Shown here piece by piece: positions 7,405 through 15,938 of a DNA stretch of 64,000 nt. Below the pieces are notes generated by a model. It was not told the origin of the DNA and ran no database searches. It saw nothing but the letters and a program-made list of their open reading frames with translations. Position 1 is the stretch's first letter; the number at the start of each line of letters is the position of its first letter. Both the position numbers and the translations under genes were made by a program. The stretch spans positions 5,952,001 through 6,016,000 of the forward strand of contig NZ_CP127295.1 in the NCBI RefSeq assembly GCF_030285665.1. Direction: 5' to 3'. This DNA is from Amycolatopsis mongoliensis (GTDB lineage Bacteria > Actinomycetota > Actinomycetes > Mycobacteriales > Pseudonocardiaceae).

Positions 7405-8786
7405 GGGATGAACTCCGGCAGATCCTCGAAAAGGGTTTGCGTGACGTAGAGGCCGACTGGACCGTTCCGGCGGCGATCATCAACGACCCGGAGATGCACG
7501 ACGCCGAGCGCGAGCGCGTGTTCGGCCGTTCGTGGGTTTTCCTCGCCCACGAGAGCGAAATCCCGGAGCGCGGTGACTACGTCGTCCGATACATCTCGGA
7601 AGATCAATTCATCGTCTGCCGGGACGAAGACGGCGAAGTCCGCGGCCACCTGAACAGTTGCCGGCACCGCGGCATGCAGGTGTGCCGCGCCGAAATGGGA
7701 AACGCCTCCCACTTCCGCTGCCCGTACCACGGCTGGACCTACAACAACAAAGGCAGCCTCGTCGGCGTGCCGGCCGGGCGCGAGGCGTACGGCAACAAGC
7801 TGGACAAGTCCCTGTGGCAGCTCAAGCCGGTCCCGAAACTGGGCACCTACAAGGGGTTGGTCTTCGGCTGCCTCGACCCGGACGCCCCGTCCCTCGACGA
7901 CTACCTCGGGGACATGAAGTTCTACCTCGACATCGTGCTGGACCGCAGTGACGCCGGCCTGCAGGTCGTCGGCGCCCCCCAGCGCTGGGTCGTCGACGCG
8001 AACTGGAAGCTCGGCGCCGACAACTTCATCGGCGACGCCTACCACACCATGATGACGCACCGGTCCATGGTGGAGCTCGGGCTCGCCCCGCCGGACCCCA
8101 AGTTCGCGCTCTACGGCGAGCACGTGCACACCGAGCACGGCCACGGGCTCGGCATCATCGGCCCGCCGCCGGGCATCCCGCTGCCCGAGTTCCTGGGTAT
8201 GCCGGAGAACATCGTCGAGCAGTTGCAGCGCCGGCTTTCGCCGGAGCAGGTCGAGGTGTTCCGGCCGGTCGCCTTCATCCACGGCACCGTGTTCCCGAAC
8301 CTGTCGATCGGCAACTTCCTGATGTCGAAGGACCACGTCTCGCCGCCGACGTCGTTCCTCACGCTCCGGCTGTGGCACCCGATCGGCCCGGACAAGATGG
8401 AGATCATGTCCTTCTTCCTGGTCGAGAAGGAAGCGCCGGACTGGTACAAGGAGGAGAGCTACCAGGCCTACGTGCGCACGTTCGGGATTTCCGGGGCGTT
8501 CGAGCAGGACGACGCCGAGAACTGGCGCAGCATCACCCGGGTGCTGGGCGCCCAGTACGCCAAGAAGATGGAGCTCAACTACCAGATGGGCCGGGGCGTC
8601 TACGAGCCCGACCCCGACTGGCCCGGTCCCGGCAAGGCGTTCCCGATGGACTACGCCGAGGCCAACCAGCGCAACTTCATGGAGTACTGGATGCAGCTGA
8701 TGGTCACGGACCCGGCGTCGCACACCGGGAACGGCAAGGTCTCCGACGAGGCCGCGGCCGAAGCGCTGGCACGGGCGGAGGCCTGA
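7398..8786 (+). CDS. Aromatic-ring-hydroxylating dioxygenase, alpha subunit (Rieske)
   Basis: A 462-residue catalytic subunit. The Rieske 2Fe-2S centre is bound by C88-R-H90 and C108-P-Y-H111. The mononuclear iron site has the bridging D213 and ligands H216 and H221 (motif GDAYHTMMTH), with a further Asp expected in FEQDDAENW near 375. These enzymes add both atoms of O2 to an aromatic ring to give a cis-dihydrodiol and work as alpha3beta3 hexamers with the small subunit that follows. The start is debatable (see the leader ORF at 7375). It is the first gene of a ten-gene rightward operon. No ferredoxin or reductase gene follows; a rubredoxin and a fused ETF are encoded instead. Confidence 0.92.
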   Translation: MLRDELRQILEKGLRDVEADWTVPAAIINDPEMHDAERERVFGRSWVFLAHESEIPERGDYVVRYISEDQFIVCRDEDGEVRGHLNSCRHRGMQVCRAEMGNASHFRCPYHGWTYNNKGSLVGVPAGREAYGNKLDKSLWQLKPVPKLGTYKGLVFGCLDPDAPSLDDYLGDMKFYLDIVLDRSDAGLQVVGAPQRWVVDANWKLGADNFIGDAYHTMMTHRSMVELGLAPPDPKFALYGEHVHTEHGHGLGIIGPPPGIPLPEFLGMPENIVEQLQRRLSPEQVEVFRPVAFIHGTVFPNLSIGNFLMSKDHVSPPTSFLTLRLWHPIGPDKMEIMSFFLVEKEAPDWYKEESYQAYVRTFGISGAFEQDDAENWRSITRVLGAQYAKKMELNYQMGRGVYEPDPDWPGPGKAFPMDYAEANQRNFMEYWMQLMVTDPASHTGNGKVSDEAAAEALARAEA

Positions 8787-8791
8787 CGCGG

Positions 8792-9310
8792 ATGACCACA
8801 GCAACGGAGATCACCGACGCCACGGTGCGAGAGGTCACCGAGTGGCTCTTCGGCGAGGCCGAACTGCTCGACACCGGCAAGTACCGCGAGTGGCTCGACC
8901 TGGTGGCCGAGGACCTGTCGTACGTCGTGCCGCTGCGGGTGACGCGCGAACGTGAGGCCGACACGGACATCGTCGAGGGGATGACCCTGATGGACGACGA
9001 CTGGGACTCGATGGAAATGCGCGTCCTGCGGCTGGAAACCGAGTACGCGTGGGCGGAGGACCCGCCGTCGCGATCACGGCACTTCGTGACCAACATCCGG
9101 GTCGCCGCCGGCGAGGCGGAGGACGAGCTGGCCGTCAAGTCGAACCTGCTGCTGTACCGCACCCGCGGTGACGTCGCGACGTTCGACATCCTCTCCGGCG
9201 AGCGCCACGACGTGCTCCGCCGGGTGGCCGGCGGCTACCGGCTCGCCAAGCGGGTGGTCGTGCTCGACCAGACCACCGTCATGACGCACAACCTCGCCCT
9301 GATCATGTGA
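8792..9310 (+). CDS. Aromatic-ring-hydroxylating dioxygenase, beta subunit
   Basis: A 172-residue small subunit of the NTF2-like/SnoaL fold found in Rieske dioxygenases. Typical blocks are EVTEWLFGEAELLDTGKYREWLDL near the N-terminus (shown here only as family-like), RSRHFVTNIRV (about 93-103) and the C-terminal YRLAKRVVVLDQTTVMTHNLALIM region. It has no cofactor and stabilises the alpha subunit. It begins six bases after the alpha stop, so the two subunits are made together. Confidence 0.9.
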   Translation: MTTATEITDATVREVTEWLFGEAELLDTGKYREWLDLVAEDLSYVVPLRVTREREADTDIVEGMTLMDDDWDSMEMRVLRLETEYAWAEDPPSRSRHFVTNIRVAAGEAEDELAVKSNLLLYRTRGDVATFDILSGERHDVLRRVAGGYRLAKRVVVLDQTTVMTHNLALIM

Positions 9311-9323
9311 CGGAGGCAGTTCG

Positions 9324-9596
9324 GTGACCATCATCCACAACGCGGGCCAGGACCCGATCATCCAGATCGCCAACGAGTTCACGGTGATCCAGGTCAGCTA
9401 CGTCAGCACCGGCCAGCGTGAACGTCTCCTCGTCAGCTCGCCCCGGCTCGGGTTCCAGACCCTGCTCGACCCGCTGCAGCTGGAAAGCCTCACCTGGCAG
9501 CCGCCCGAAACGTATTCGAAGCTGCTCGACACCCCGTACGGCCCCGGCGCGGAGCTCAACGCGCGCCCGCTGTCGGCTCTGCTCGGAAAGGACTGA
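9324..9596 (+). CDS. Small conserved protein of dioxygenase operons, function unknown
   Basis: A 90-residue protein starting at GTG 9324 after GGAGG (9312-9316). It has no recognised domain, signal peptide or membrane segment. It is mainly beta-prone at the N-terminus (IANEFTVIQVSYVST, ERLLVSSPRLG) followed by LDPLQLESLTWQ. From memory, similar small proteins accompany ring-hydroxylating dioxygenases in other actinobacteria and are sometimes labelled dihydrodiol dehydrogenase, which its size makes impossible by itself. It lies between the dioxygenase subunits and the real diol dehydrogenase, so an assembly or electron-transfer accessory role is conceivable. Confidence 0.75.
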   Translation: MTIIHNAGQDPIIQIANEFTVIQVSYVSTGQRERLLVSSPRLGFQTLLDPLQLESLTWQPPETYSKLLDTPYGPGAELNARPLSALLGKD

Positions 9597-9601
9597 TTCC
9601 C

Positions 9602-10417
9602 ATGGGTTTCCTGGACGGGAAGGTCGCACTGGTCACAGGCGGGGGATCGGGCATCGGCCGGGCCGTGGTCGATCTTTACGTGCGAGAGGGCGCGAAGGTC
9701 GGGATCCTCGAGATCTCGCCGGAGAAAGCACGGGACCTGCGGGAGAAACTGCCTCCGCACGCCGTGGTCGTGACGGAGGGCGACGCGACTTCGATGTGGG
9801 ACAACGAACGCGCCGTCGCGGACGTGACACGGGCGTTCGGCTCATTGACCACTGTGGTCTGCGCGGTCGGGGTGTTCGACTACTTCACCGAGCTCCCGCA
9901 GCTGCCGAAGGACAAGATCGGCGAGGCGTTCGACCAGCTCTTCGCCGTCAACGTGAAGAGCAACCTGCTGACCGTGAAGGCGGCGCTGGAGCAGCTGATC
10001 GAGAACCGCGGGCAGATCATCCTCACCATTTCCAACGCCGGGTTCTACCCCGGTGGCGGTGGTCCGCTCTACGTGTCGTCGAAGTTCGCCGTGCGCGGGC
10101 TGGTGACCGAGCTGGCGTACGAACTTTCGCCGCACGTAAGGGTCAACGGAGTGGCCCCCGGCGGCACGATCACGGACCTGCGGGGGATTCCCGCACTGGC
10201 CAACGAAGGTCAGTCGCTGAAGGACGTCCCGGACATCGAAGGCCTGATCAAGGGGATCAACCCCCTGGGCGTCGTCGCCCAGCCGGAGGACCATTCCTGG
10301 GCCTACGCGTTCCTCGCCGCGAAGGAACGCGCGCCCGCGGTCACCGGCACGATCATCCACAGCGACGGCGGGCTGGGCGTGCGCGGGATGACGCGCATGG
10401 CGGGGCTCGAACCCTGA
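9602..10417 (+). CDS. cis-Dihydrodiol dehydrogenase (BphB-like SDR)
   Basis: A 271-residue classical SDR. The NAD-binding motif is TGGGSGIG (about 12-19). The active site has Ser in [12 protein letters not shown] and the YVSSK motif (about 158-162), a spacing typical of BphB/NahB-type cis-2,3-dihydrodiol dehydrogenases. It would oxidise the cis-diol formed by the Rieske dioxygenase to a catechol, giving NADH. It starts at ATG 9602, five bases after the small upstream gene. Unlike the SDR at 2714-3478, all catalytic residues are present. Confidence 0.88.
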   Translation: MGFLDGKVALVTGGGSGIGRAVVDLYVREGAKVGILEISPEKARDLREKLPPHAVVVTEGDATSMWDNERAVADVTRAFGSLTTVVCAVGVFDYFTELPQLPKDKIGEAFDQLFAVNVKSNLLTVKAALEQLIENRGQIILTISNAGFYPGGGGPLYVSSKFAVRGLVTELAYELSPHVRVNGVAPGGTITDLRGIPALANEGQSLKDVPDIEGLIKGINPLGVVAQPEDHSWAYAFLAAKERAPAVTGTIIHSDGGLGVRGMTRMAGLEP

Positions 10418-10440
10418 GCCGGCACCGCGCAAAGCAGGGG

Positions 10441-10474
10441 GACGGCCTCGGAAACCCCGAGTTCCGGGGCCGTC
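10441..10474 (+). terminator. Intra-operon hairpin, possible attenuator or mRNA-processing element
   Basis: GACGGCC and CGGAA pair with TTCCG and GGCCGTC across one internal mismatch, making a 12-bp stem with a loop of 8 nt. TCCTTT follows. It lies in the 85-base gap between the diol dehydrogenase and rubredoxin genes, the largest gap in this operon, and may lower expression of the downstream part. Confidence 0.5.
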
Positions 10475-10502
10475 TCCTTTCCACCCTCGAAAGGAGGCGT
10501 CG

Positions 10503-10760
10503 ATGAAGACGCTGGTGGCTACCGAAGAAACCCAGGCCGATCCGGCCACCGCGCTCTGGATCTGTGATGTCTGCCAGGACGTGTACGACCCCCGCCTCGG
10601 CGACCCCGAAGGCGGGATCGAGCCCGGCACGTCGTTCGCCGACATCCCGGACGACTGGGTCTGCCCGGTGTGCGGGGCGCGCAAGAAGGAGTTCCGGATG
10701 CTCGCGCCGGGCGACGAGTACGACGTCGAGGACGACGCTTACGCGGGAGCGCAGGGGTGA
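10503..10760 (+). CDS. Rubredoxin
   Basis: An 85-residue one-iron electron carrier. The four cysteine ligands are in CDVC (with QDVYDP following) and [11 protein letters not shown], the standard rubredoxin pair, with the aromatic/acidic core between them ([14 protein letters not shown]). A longer acidic C-terminal tail ([10 protein letters not shown]) is present. The start at ATG 10503 follows AAAGGAGGCG. The stop overlaps the start of the fused ETF (GTGA), so rubredoxin and ETF are made in a fixed ratio. Known rubredoxins serve alkane hydroxylases; here it sits in a Rieske dioxygenase operon with no ferredoxin and is a candidate electron donor. Confidence 0.92.
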   Translation: MKTLVATEETQADPATALWICDVCQDVYDPRLGDPEGGIEPGTSFADIPDDWVCPVCGARKKEFRMLAPGDEYDVEDDAYAGAQG

Positions 10761-12544
10761 GCACGCCGGGCCGCGTTCTCGTCTGCCTCAAGCAGGTCCC
10801 GGTGCCGGGCCGGGGCGCCTTCGACGAACGGACGAAACGGATCCGCCGCGACGACGACCAGGCCGTCACCAACCCGCCGGACCTGCACGCGCTGGCGCAG
10901 GCGCTGGACCTGCGGGCGGAGACCGGCTGGGAGGTGGTGGCCGTGACGATGGGGCCGCCCGCGGCCGCGGAGACGCTGCTCGACGCGCTGCGGCGGGGTG
11001 CCGACCGTGCCGTGCACCTGGTCGATCGCCGCTTCGCCGGTGCCGACACCTTGGCGACGGCCCGCGCGCTCACCCGGCTCGTCGAACGGGAGCGCCCGGA
11101 CCTGGTGCTCACCGGCCGGTGGACGCTCGACGGCGGTACCGCCCAGGTCGGCCCGCAGGTCGCGGAGCTGGCCGGGCTCCCGCAGCTGACCCAGGCCACG
11201 AACCTGCGGATCGGCGACGGTGTGCTCGCCGCGGACGTCGAAACCGACGTCGGCCGGGAAGCCTGGACCGTCGCGTTGCCCGCGGTGGTCGCCGTCGGGC
11301 GCGGCACCGAACCGCCGTGGGTGACCGAGGCCGACCCGTCGGCCGTCGAAACGCTCACCGCCGAGGACCTCGGGGGAGGACCGCGGGACTTCGGCACCCG
11401 GGGGTCGCCGACCTTCGTGGCCGAGATCCGGCACGACGCCCGTGAACGCCGGGCCGAGTACGTCGGGGCCGGGTTCGACACCGCGAAACTGCTGGAGGCG
11501 GCGTTCGCGCCGCTCGAGCCCGAGGCCGAAGTCGTCGTGCCCACCCCGGCACGCGAGATCTGGACGGTGGCCGAGCCGCTGCCCGGCGGTGGCCTCCACC
11601 CGGCGAGTCTCGAAGCGCTGGCCTGCGCCCGCTCGGTCGCCGGCGACCTGCGGGCCACGATCGTGGCGGTGCTGCCGTGCGACCAGCCGCACGACCTCCC
11701 GCGCGTGCTCTACGCGCACGGGGCCGACCGGGTGCTGGTGCTGCGCGGCACCGAGCCGGCGGACTACCGCACGGACCTGGTCACCGACGCACTGAGCACG
11801 GCGATCGCCACCCATGCGCCGTTCGCCGTGATCGCGCCCTTCAGCGCCCGTGGCCGCGACTACGCCCCGCGCGTCGCCGCTCGGCTCGGGCTCGGCCTGA
11901 CCGGGGACTTCACCGCCCTGGAAGTCCGTGACGCGGACACCGACGAGCCCGACCTGCTGTGGCTCAAACCGGCGCTGTCGGCGGACGTCGTCGCGCCGGT
12001 GATCGCGCACTCCACGCCGTCGATGGGCACGCTGCGGCCGGGTTCTTTCACGGCGCGAGCGGTTCGCGACCAGCGTGAGCCGAGCGTCGAGTTCGTCGGC
12101 GGTTCCGCGACCGGGACCGATTCGTGCACCGCGGTCGAGCGCCGGGTCGAGCGTCCGGACGGCCCACGGCTCGCCGCGGCGCGGCTGGTCATCGGGCTCG
12201 GGCCGGGCCTGGGCACCGGCGCCCGCCGCGTCGCCGAACGCGTCGCCGCGACACCGGGCATCGCGCTCGTCGCGACGTCGGCCGCGGTCGCCGCGGGCGA
12301 GATGCCCCCGCAGCTCGAGATCGGGCCGCTGGCCCGCAGCATCGCGCCCGCGGTCTACCTCGGGTTCGGGCGGCACGACCTCGGGACGCTGCAGGCGGTC
12401 AAGGCCGCCGGCCGGATCGTCGTCGTCGACCCGGGCGCCTGGCTCGATGCCTTCACCGGTCTTGCCGACACCGTCGTCACCGCGAACATCGAAGGGGTCC
12501 TGCTGGACCTGCTGCTGGCGACGGCCGGCGCGATCGCCAGTTGA
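10757..12544 (+). CDS. Fused electron transfer flavoprotein, beta-alpha in one chain
   Basis: A 595-residue protein in which an ETF-beta-like half (about 1-245; [31 protein letters not shown]) is joined to an ETF-alpha-like half (from about 270; [22 protein letters not shown]). The latter ends in an FAD-domain region with [24 protein letters not shown]. ETFs normally are heterodimers carrying FAD and AMP (or a second FAD when bifurcating). The usual QTGK and GISGAIQH signatures are altered here ([16 protein letters not shown]), so the flavin site is divergent. GTG 10757 overlaps the rubredoxin stop. The context suggests a route from a flavin dehydrogenase, or from NADH if it has gained that function, through ETF and rubredoxin to the oxygenase. 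Confidence 0.85.
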   Translation: MSTPGRVLVCLKQVPVPGRGAFDERTKRIRRDDDQAVTNPPDLHALAQALDLRAETGWEVVAVTMGPPAAAETLLDALRRGADRAVHLVDRRFAGADTLATARALTRLVERERPDLVLTGRWTLDGGTAQVGPQVAELAGLPQLTQATNLRIGDGVLAADVETDVGREAWTVALPAVVAVGRGTEPPWVTEADPSAVETLTAEDLGGGPRDFGTRGSPTFVAEIRHDARERRAEYVGAGFDTAKLLEAAFAPLEPEAEVVVPTPAREIWTVAEPLPGGGLHPASLEALACARSVAGDLRATIVAVLPCDQPHDLPRVLYAHGADRVLVLRGTEPADYRTDLVTDALSTAIATHAPFAVIAPFSARGRDYAPRVAARLGLGLTGDFTALEVRDADTDEPDLLWLKPALSADVVAPVIAHSTPSMGTLRPGSFTARAVRDQREPSVEFVGGSATGTDSCTAVERRVERPDGPRLAAARLVIGLGPGLGTGARRVAERVAATPGIALVATSAAVAAGEMPPQLEIGPLARSIAPAVYLGFGRHDLGTLQAVKAAGRIVVVDPGAWLDAFTGLADTVVTANIEGVLLDLLLATAGAIAS

Positions 12545-12568
12545 AGATCTGATAACCCCAGGAGGATC

Positions 12569-13132
12569 ATGAGTACCGCCGCGCCGGCGGCGAACGTCGA
12601 CCCGCGGCGGTTTCGCGACGCCATGGGCCGGTTCGCCACCGGCATCACGATCATCAGCACGCCGACCCCGGCGGGACCGCACTGCATGACCGCCAACGGT
12701 TTCATGTCGGTGTCCCTCGTGCCCGCCCTCGTCGTGGTGTCCATCGCCCGACGCGCCAAGATGCACGACCTCCTCCTCGCCAGCGGCGTCTACGGCGTCA
12801 GCGTCCTCGCCGCGGACCAGGAACCCGTCAGCCAGCACTTCAGCGGCCGGCCGGACCCGGCCCTGCTCCCACGGTTCGACGACCACGCCGGGGTCCCCCT
12901 CGTGGCCGGGGCGCTGGCGCAGGTGGGTGCCGAGGTCGTCGACGCCCACCCCGCCGGCGACCACACGTTGTTCGTCGGCCAGGTCCGCCACCTCGCCGAC
13001 GGCGCGGGCGAGCCACTGGTGTTCCACGCCGGCCGTTACCGGCACCTGCTCAGCCCCGCGGCGGACTCGGCGTACTCGGACGCCTGGTCCGGCTTCTGCC
13101 TGGACCCGTTCGGTCCCCCTGCCAGCGCCTGA
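12569..13132 (+). CDS. HpaC-type flavin reductase
   Basis: A 187-residue protein of the flavin reductase-like (FMN-binding split barrel) family. Typical blocks are RDAMGRFATGITIISTPT (about 15-32) and HCMTANGFMSVSLVPALVVVSI, with GVYGVSVLAADQEPVSQHFSG following. It would reduce FAD or FMN with NAD(P)H and pass the free reduced flavin to a two-component monooxygenase, most likely the HpaB-type enzyme at 3475-4953 in the facing operon. The start at ATG 12569 follows AGGAGGATC, 24 bases after the ETF gene. Confidence 0.87.
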   Translation: MSTAAPAANVDPRRFRDAMGRFATGITIISTPTPAGPHCMTANGFMSVSLVPALVVVSIARRAKMHDLLLASGVYGVSVLAADQEPVSQHFSGRPDPALLPRFDDHAGVPLVAGALAQVGAEVVDAHPAGDHTLFVGQVRHLADGAGEPLVFHAGRYRHLLSPAADSAYSDAWSGFCLDPFGPPASA

Positions 13133-13147
13133 ACCCGGAGGTATCGC

Positions 13148-13180
13148 ATGCCCGCCCGCCCGATCCGGTGGCTGCCGTGA
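13148..13180 (+). CDS. Ten-codon leader ORF overlapping the hydratase start
   Basis: GGAGG at 13137-13141 lies before ATG 13148, which encodes [10 protein letters not shown] and ends at TGA 13178-13180. The hydratase GTG (13177) overlaps this stop as GTGA. The strong ribosome site thus serves the mini-ORF, and the hydratase would be translated by coupling. Compare the leader at 7375. Confidence 0.5.
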   Translation: MPARPIRWLP

Positions 13181-13974
13181 GCACCGCCGTCCGCGAAGCC
13201 GCGGACCTGCTGCAGAACGCCGTCGACACCGGCAAGCCGTGTCCGCCGATCCGCGACCTGTTCACCTTCGGTGACATCGAGGCCGCCTATGCGGTGCAAC
13301 GGCTGAACACCGAGCGCGCGCTGGCCGCGGGACGACGGCCGGCCGGCCGCAAGATCGGCCTGACCTCGCCGGCCGTGCAGCGCCAGCTGGCTGTCGCCCA
13401 GCCCGACTTCGGTGCCCTGTTCGCCGACATGGCCGTGCCCGACGGCGGCACCGTGCCCGCCGGCCGGCTGCTGCAGCCCAAGGTCGAGGCCGAGGTCGCG
13501 CTCGTGCTGACCGACGACCTGCCGGATCCGGACTGCACCGCGGCGGATCTGGTGCGGGCCACCGGTTTCGCGGTGCCCGCGCTGGAGATCGTGGACAGCC
13601 GGATCACCGACTGGGACATCTCCATCGTGGACACGGTCGCGGACAACGCGTCGTCCGGCCTGTTCGTGCTGGGCGGCACCCGGGTGCCGCTCGACCGAGT
13701 GGACCTGCGGACGGTTCGGATGACGTTGTCCCGCCACGGCACGGTGGTCTCGGAGGGCAGCGGTGCGGACTGCCTCGGCAGCCCGCTCGCCGCCGCGCTG
13801 TGGCTGGCGTCCACATTGGCCCGCCGGGGAGATCCTCTGCTGGCGGGGGACGTCGTGCTGACCGGCGCACTCGGGCCGATGGTCCCCGTCGCGCCGGGCG
13901 ACGTCTTCCACGGCGAGATCTCCGGCCTCGGCTCGGTGCGGGCCGGCTTCGCGGCCGAAGGAGAATCGCGATGA
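13177..13974 (+). CDS. 2-Hydroxypenta-2,4-dienoate hydratase (MhpD/HsaE-type)
   Basis: A 265-residue member of the 2-keto-4-pentenoate hydratase family. It adds water to 2-hydroxypenta-2,4-dienoate to give 4-hydroxy-2-oxovalerate. Recognisable blocks are [16 protein letters not shown] (about 53-68), [11 protein letters not shown] with metal-ligand glutamates (about 105-115), [11 protein letters not shown] and the closing [15 protein letters not shown]. The start is taken at GTG 13177, coupled to the leader ORF; another in-frame GTG at 13168 is possible. The stop overlaps the next start by four bases. With the next two genes it forms the standard lower meta-cleavage module. Confidence 0.9.
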   Translation: MSTAVREAADLLQNAVDTGKPCPPIRDLFTFGDIEAAYAVQRLNTERALAAGRRPAGRKIGLTSPAVQRQLAVAQPDFGALFADMAVPDGGTVPAGRLLQPKVEAEVALVLTDDLPDPDCTAADLVRATGFAVPALEIVDSRITDWDISIVDTVADNASSGLFVLGGTRVPLDRVDLRTVRMTLSRHGTVVSEGSGADCLGSPLAAALWLASTLARRGDPLLAGDVVLTGALGPMVPVAPGDVFHGEISGLGSVRAGFAAEGESR

Positions 13975-14912
13975 GCAAAGCGAAAGTCGCCGTCATCGGG
14001 TCGGGCAACATCGGCACCGACCTGATGATCAAGGTGCTACGGCTGTCCGAAACCCTCGAAATCGCCGCGATGGCCGGGATCGACCCGGACTCCGACGGCC
14101 TCGCCCGGGCCCGCCGGCTGAAGGTCGCGACGACCCACGAAGGCGTCGACGGCCTCGTGCGGCTGGACGAGTTCGCCGATGTGCGCTACGTCTTCGACGC
14201 GACCTCGGCCGGCGCGCACCGCCACCACGACGAGGTGCTGCGCGCGCTCGGCCGGACCGTCATCGACCTCACCCCCGCCGCCCTGGGGCCCTACGTCGTC
14301 CCGCCGGTGAACCTCGACGCCCATCTCGACGCGCCGAACGTCAACATGGTGACCTGTGGCGGCCAGGCCACGATCCCCATCGTCGCGGCGGTCGCGGCGG
14401 TCACCCCGGTGCACTACGGCGAGATCGTCGCCTCGATCTCGTCGCGGTCCGCCGGGCCCGGCACCCGCGCCAACATCGACGAGTTCACCGAGACCACCGC
14501 CGCGGCGATCGAGCGGGTGGGTGGCGCGGCGCGCGGCAAGGCCATCATCGTGCTGAACCCCGCGGAGCCACCGCTGATCATGCGCGACACGGTGTACTGC
14601 CTGGTTTCGGACTCCGACACCGAGGCGATCACGGCGTCGGTCGAGCGGATGGTGGGCCGGGTGCAGGCCTACGTCCCCGGCTACCGCCTCAAGCAGAAGG
14701 TGCAGTTCGACGCGGTCGCGGCGGACGACCCCCTGCGTGCGCTGGTCCCCGCCGGGGGCGCTCCGGTGAAGGTTTCGGTCTTCCTCGAAGTCGAAGGCGC
14801 CGCACACTACCTGCCCGCGTACGCCGGGAACCTCGACATCATGACCTCGGCGGCGCTGGGCACCGCCGAACGCATCGCCGCCCGCCGCGCGGGCGAGGGG
14901 AGTGCCCGATGA
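13971..14912 (+). CDS. Acetaldehyde dehydrogenase, CoA-acylating (MhpF/HsaG-type)
   Basis: A 313-residue enzyme that oxidises acetaldehyde (or propanal) to the acyl-CoA with NAD and CoA. The N-terminal Rossmann motif is GSGNIGTDL (about 10-18), and the catalytic cysteine is in [10 protein letters not shown] (about residue 127). The size and motifs match the family. In this family the enzyme forms a channelling complex with the aldolase encoded next. The ATG at 13971 and the stop at 14912 both overlap their neighbours by four bases, giving tight translational coupling of the three-gene module. Confidence 0.93.
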   Translation: MSKAKVAVIGSGNIGTDLMIKVLRLSETLEIAAMAGIDPDSDGLARARRLKVATTHEGVDGLVRLDEFADVRYVFDATSAGAHRHHDEVLRALGRTVIDLTPAALGPYVVPPVNLDAHLDAPNVNMVTCGGQATIPIVAAVAAVTPVHYGEIVASISSRSAGPGTRANIDEFTETTAAAIERVGGAARGKAIIVLNPAEPPLIMRDTVYCLVSDSDTEAITASVERMVGRVQAYVPGYRLKQKVQFDAVAADDPLRALVPAGGAPVKVSVFLEVEGAAHYLPAYAGNLDIMTSAALGTAERIAARRAGEGSAR

Positions 14913-15922
14913 CCCGGCTGTACATCCAGGACGTGACCCTGCGGGACGGCATGCACGCCGTCCGGCACCGCTACACCGTCGAGCAGGCCAGGGCGATCGC
15001 GTCCGCATTGGACTCCGCCGGTGTCGCCGCGATCGAGGTCGCGCACGGCGACGGGCTGTCCGGCTCGAGCATCAACTACGGCGTGGGCACCCACACCGAC
15101 TGGGAGTGGATCGAGGCCGTGTGCGACGTCGCGCGCCGGGCCGTGCCGACCACGTTGCTGCTGCCCGGTATCGGCACGCTGCACGACCTGCGGCAGGCCC
15201 ACGCGCTGGGCGTCCGCTCGGTGCGGATCGCCACCCACTGCACCGAAGCCGACATCTCCGCCCAGCACATCGGTGCCGCCCGAGAACTGGGCATGGACGT
15301 CGCGGGCTTCCTGATGATGTCCCATCTGGCCGAACCGGCCGAGCTGGCCCGCCAGGCGAAACTGATGGAGTCCTACGGCGCGCACTGCGTGTACGTCACC
15401 GATTCCGGCGGGCGGCTGACCATGGACGGCGTGCGCGACCGCTTCCGCGCCTACCGCGACGTCCTGGACGCCGCCACGGAGCTGGGGATCCACGCCCACC
15501 ACAACCTCGCGCTCGGCGTCGCGAACAGCGTGGTGGCGGTGGAGAACGGCGCGACCCGGGTGGACGCGTCCCTGGCCGGGCAGGGCGCGGGCGCCGGGAA
15601 CTGTCCCCTCGAAGCCTTCATCGCGGTCGCCGATCTGCTGGGCCACGAGCACGGCTGCGACCTGTTCCCGCTGATGGACGCGGCCGACGACCTCGTGCGT
15701 CCGTTGCAGGACCGCGAGGTCCGCGTGGACCGGGAGACCCTCAGCCTGGGCTACGCCGGTGTCTACTCGAGTTTTCTTCGCCACGCGGAGGTGGCCGCGA
15801 CGCGGTACGGGCTCGACACGCGGGCGATCCTCGTGGAAGTCGGCCGCCGCGGCATGGTCGGCGGCCAGGAGGACATGATCACCGACGTCGCTCTCGACCT
15901 CGCGGCCGGCCGTCGAGGGTGA
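14909..15922 (+). CDS. 4-Hydroxy-2-oxovalerate aldolase (MhpE/HsaF-type)
   Basis: A 337-residue class II pyruvate aldolase. The HMGL-like TIM barrel begins with [15 protein letters not shown], holding the catalytic Arg and metal-binding Asp (about R11/D12 and H15). Metal-binding histidines are in [15 protein letters not shown] (about 195-209), and a C-terminal communication domain is present. It splits 4-hydroxy-2-oxovalerate to pyruvate and acetaldehyde and channels the aldehyde to the upstream dehydrogenase. It is the last gene of the rightward operon; its stop lies only 16 bases from that of a convergent gene. Confidence 0.93.
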   Translation: MTRLYIQDVTLRDGMHAVRHRYTVEQARAIASALDSAGVAAIEVAHGDGLSGSSINYGVGTHTDWEWIEAVCDVARRAVPTTLLLPGIGTLHDLRQAHALGVRSVRIATHCTEADISAQHIGAARELGMDVAGFLMMSHLAEPAELARQAKLMESYGAHCVYVTDSGGRLTMDGVRDRFRAYRDVLDAATELGIHAHHNLALGVANSVVAVENGATRVDASLAGQGAGAGNCPLEAFIAVADLLGHEHGCDLFPLMDAADDLVRPLQDREVRVDRETLSLGYAGVYSSFLRHAEVAATRYGLDTRAILVEVGRRGMVGGQEDMITDVALDLAAGRRG

Positions 15923-15938
15923 TCCGCCCGCCCGTCCC

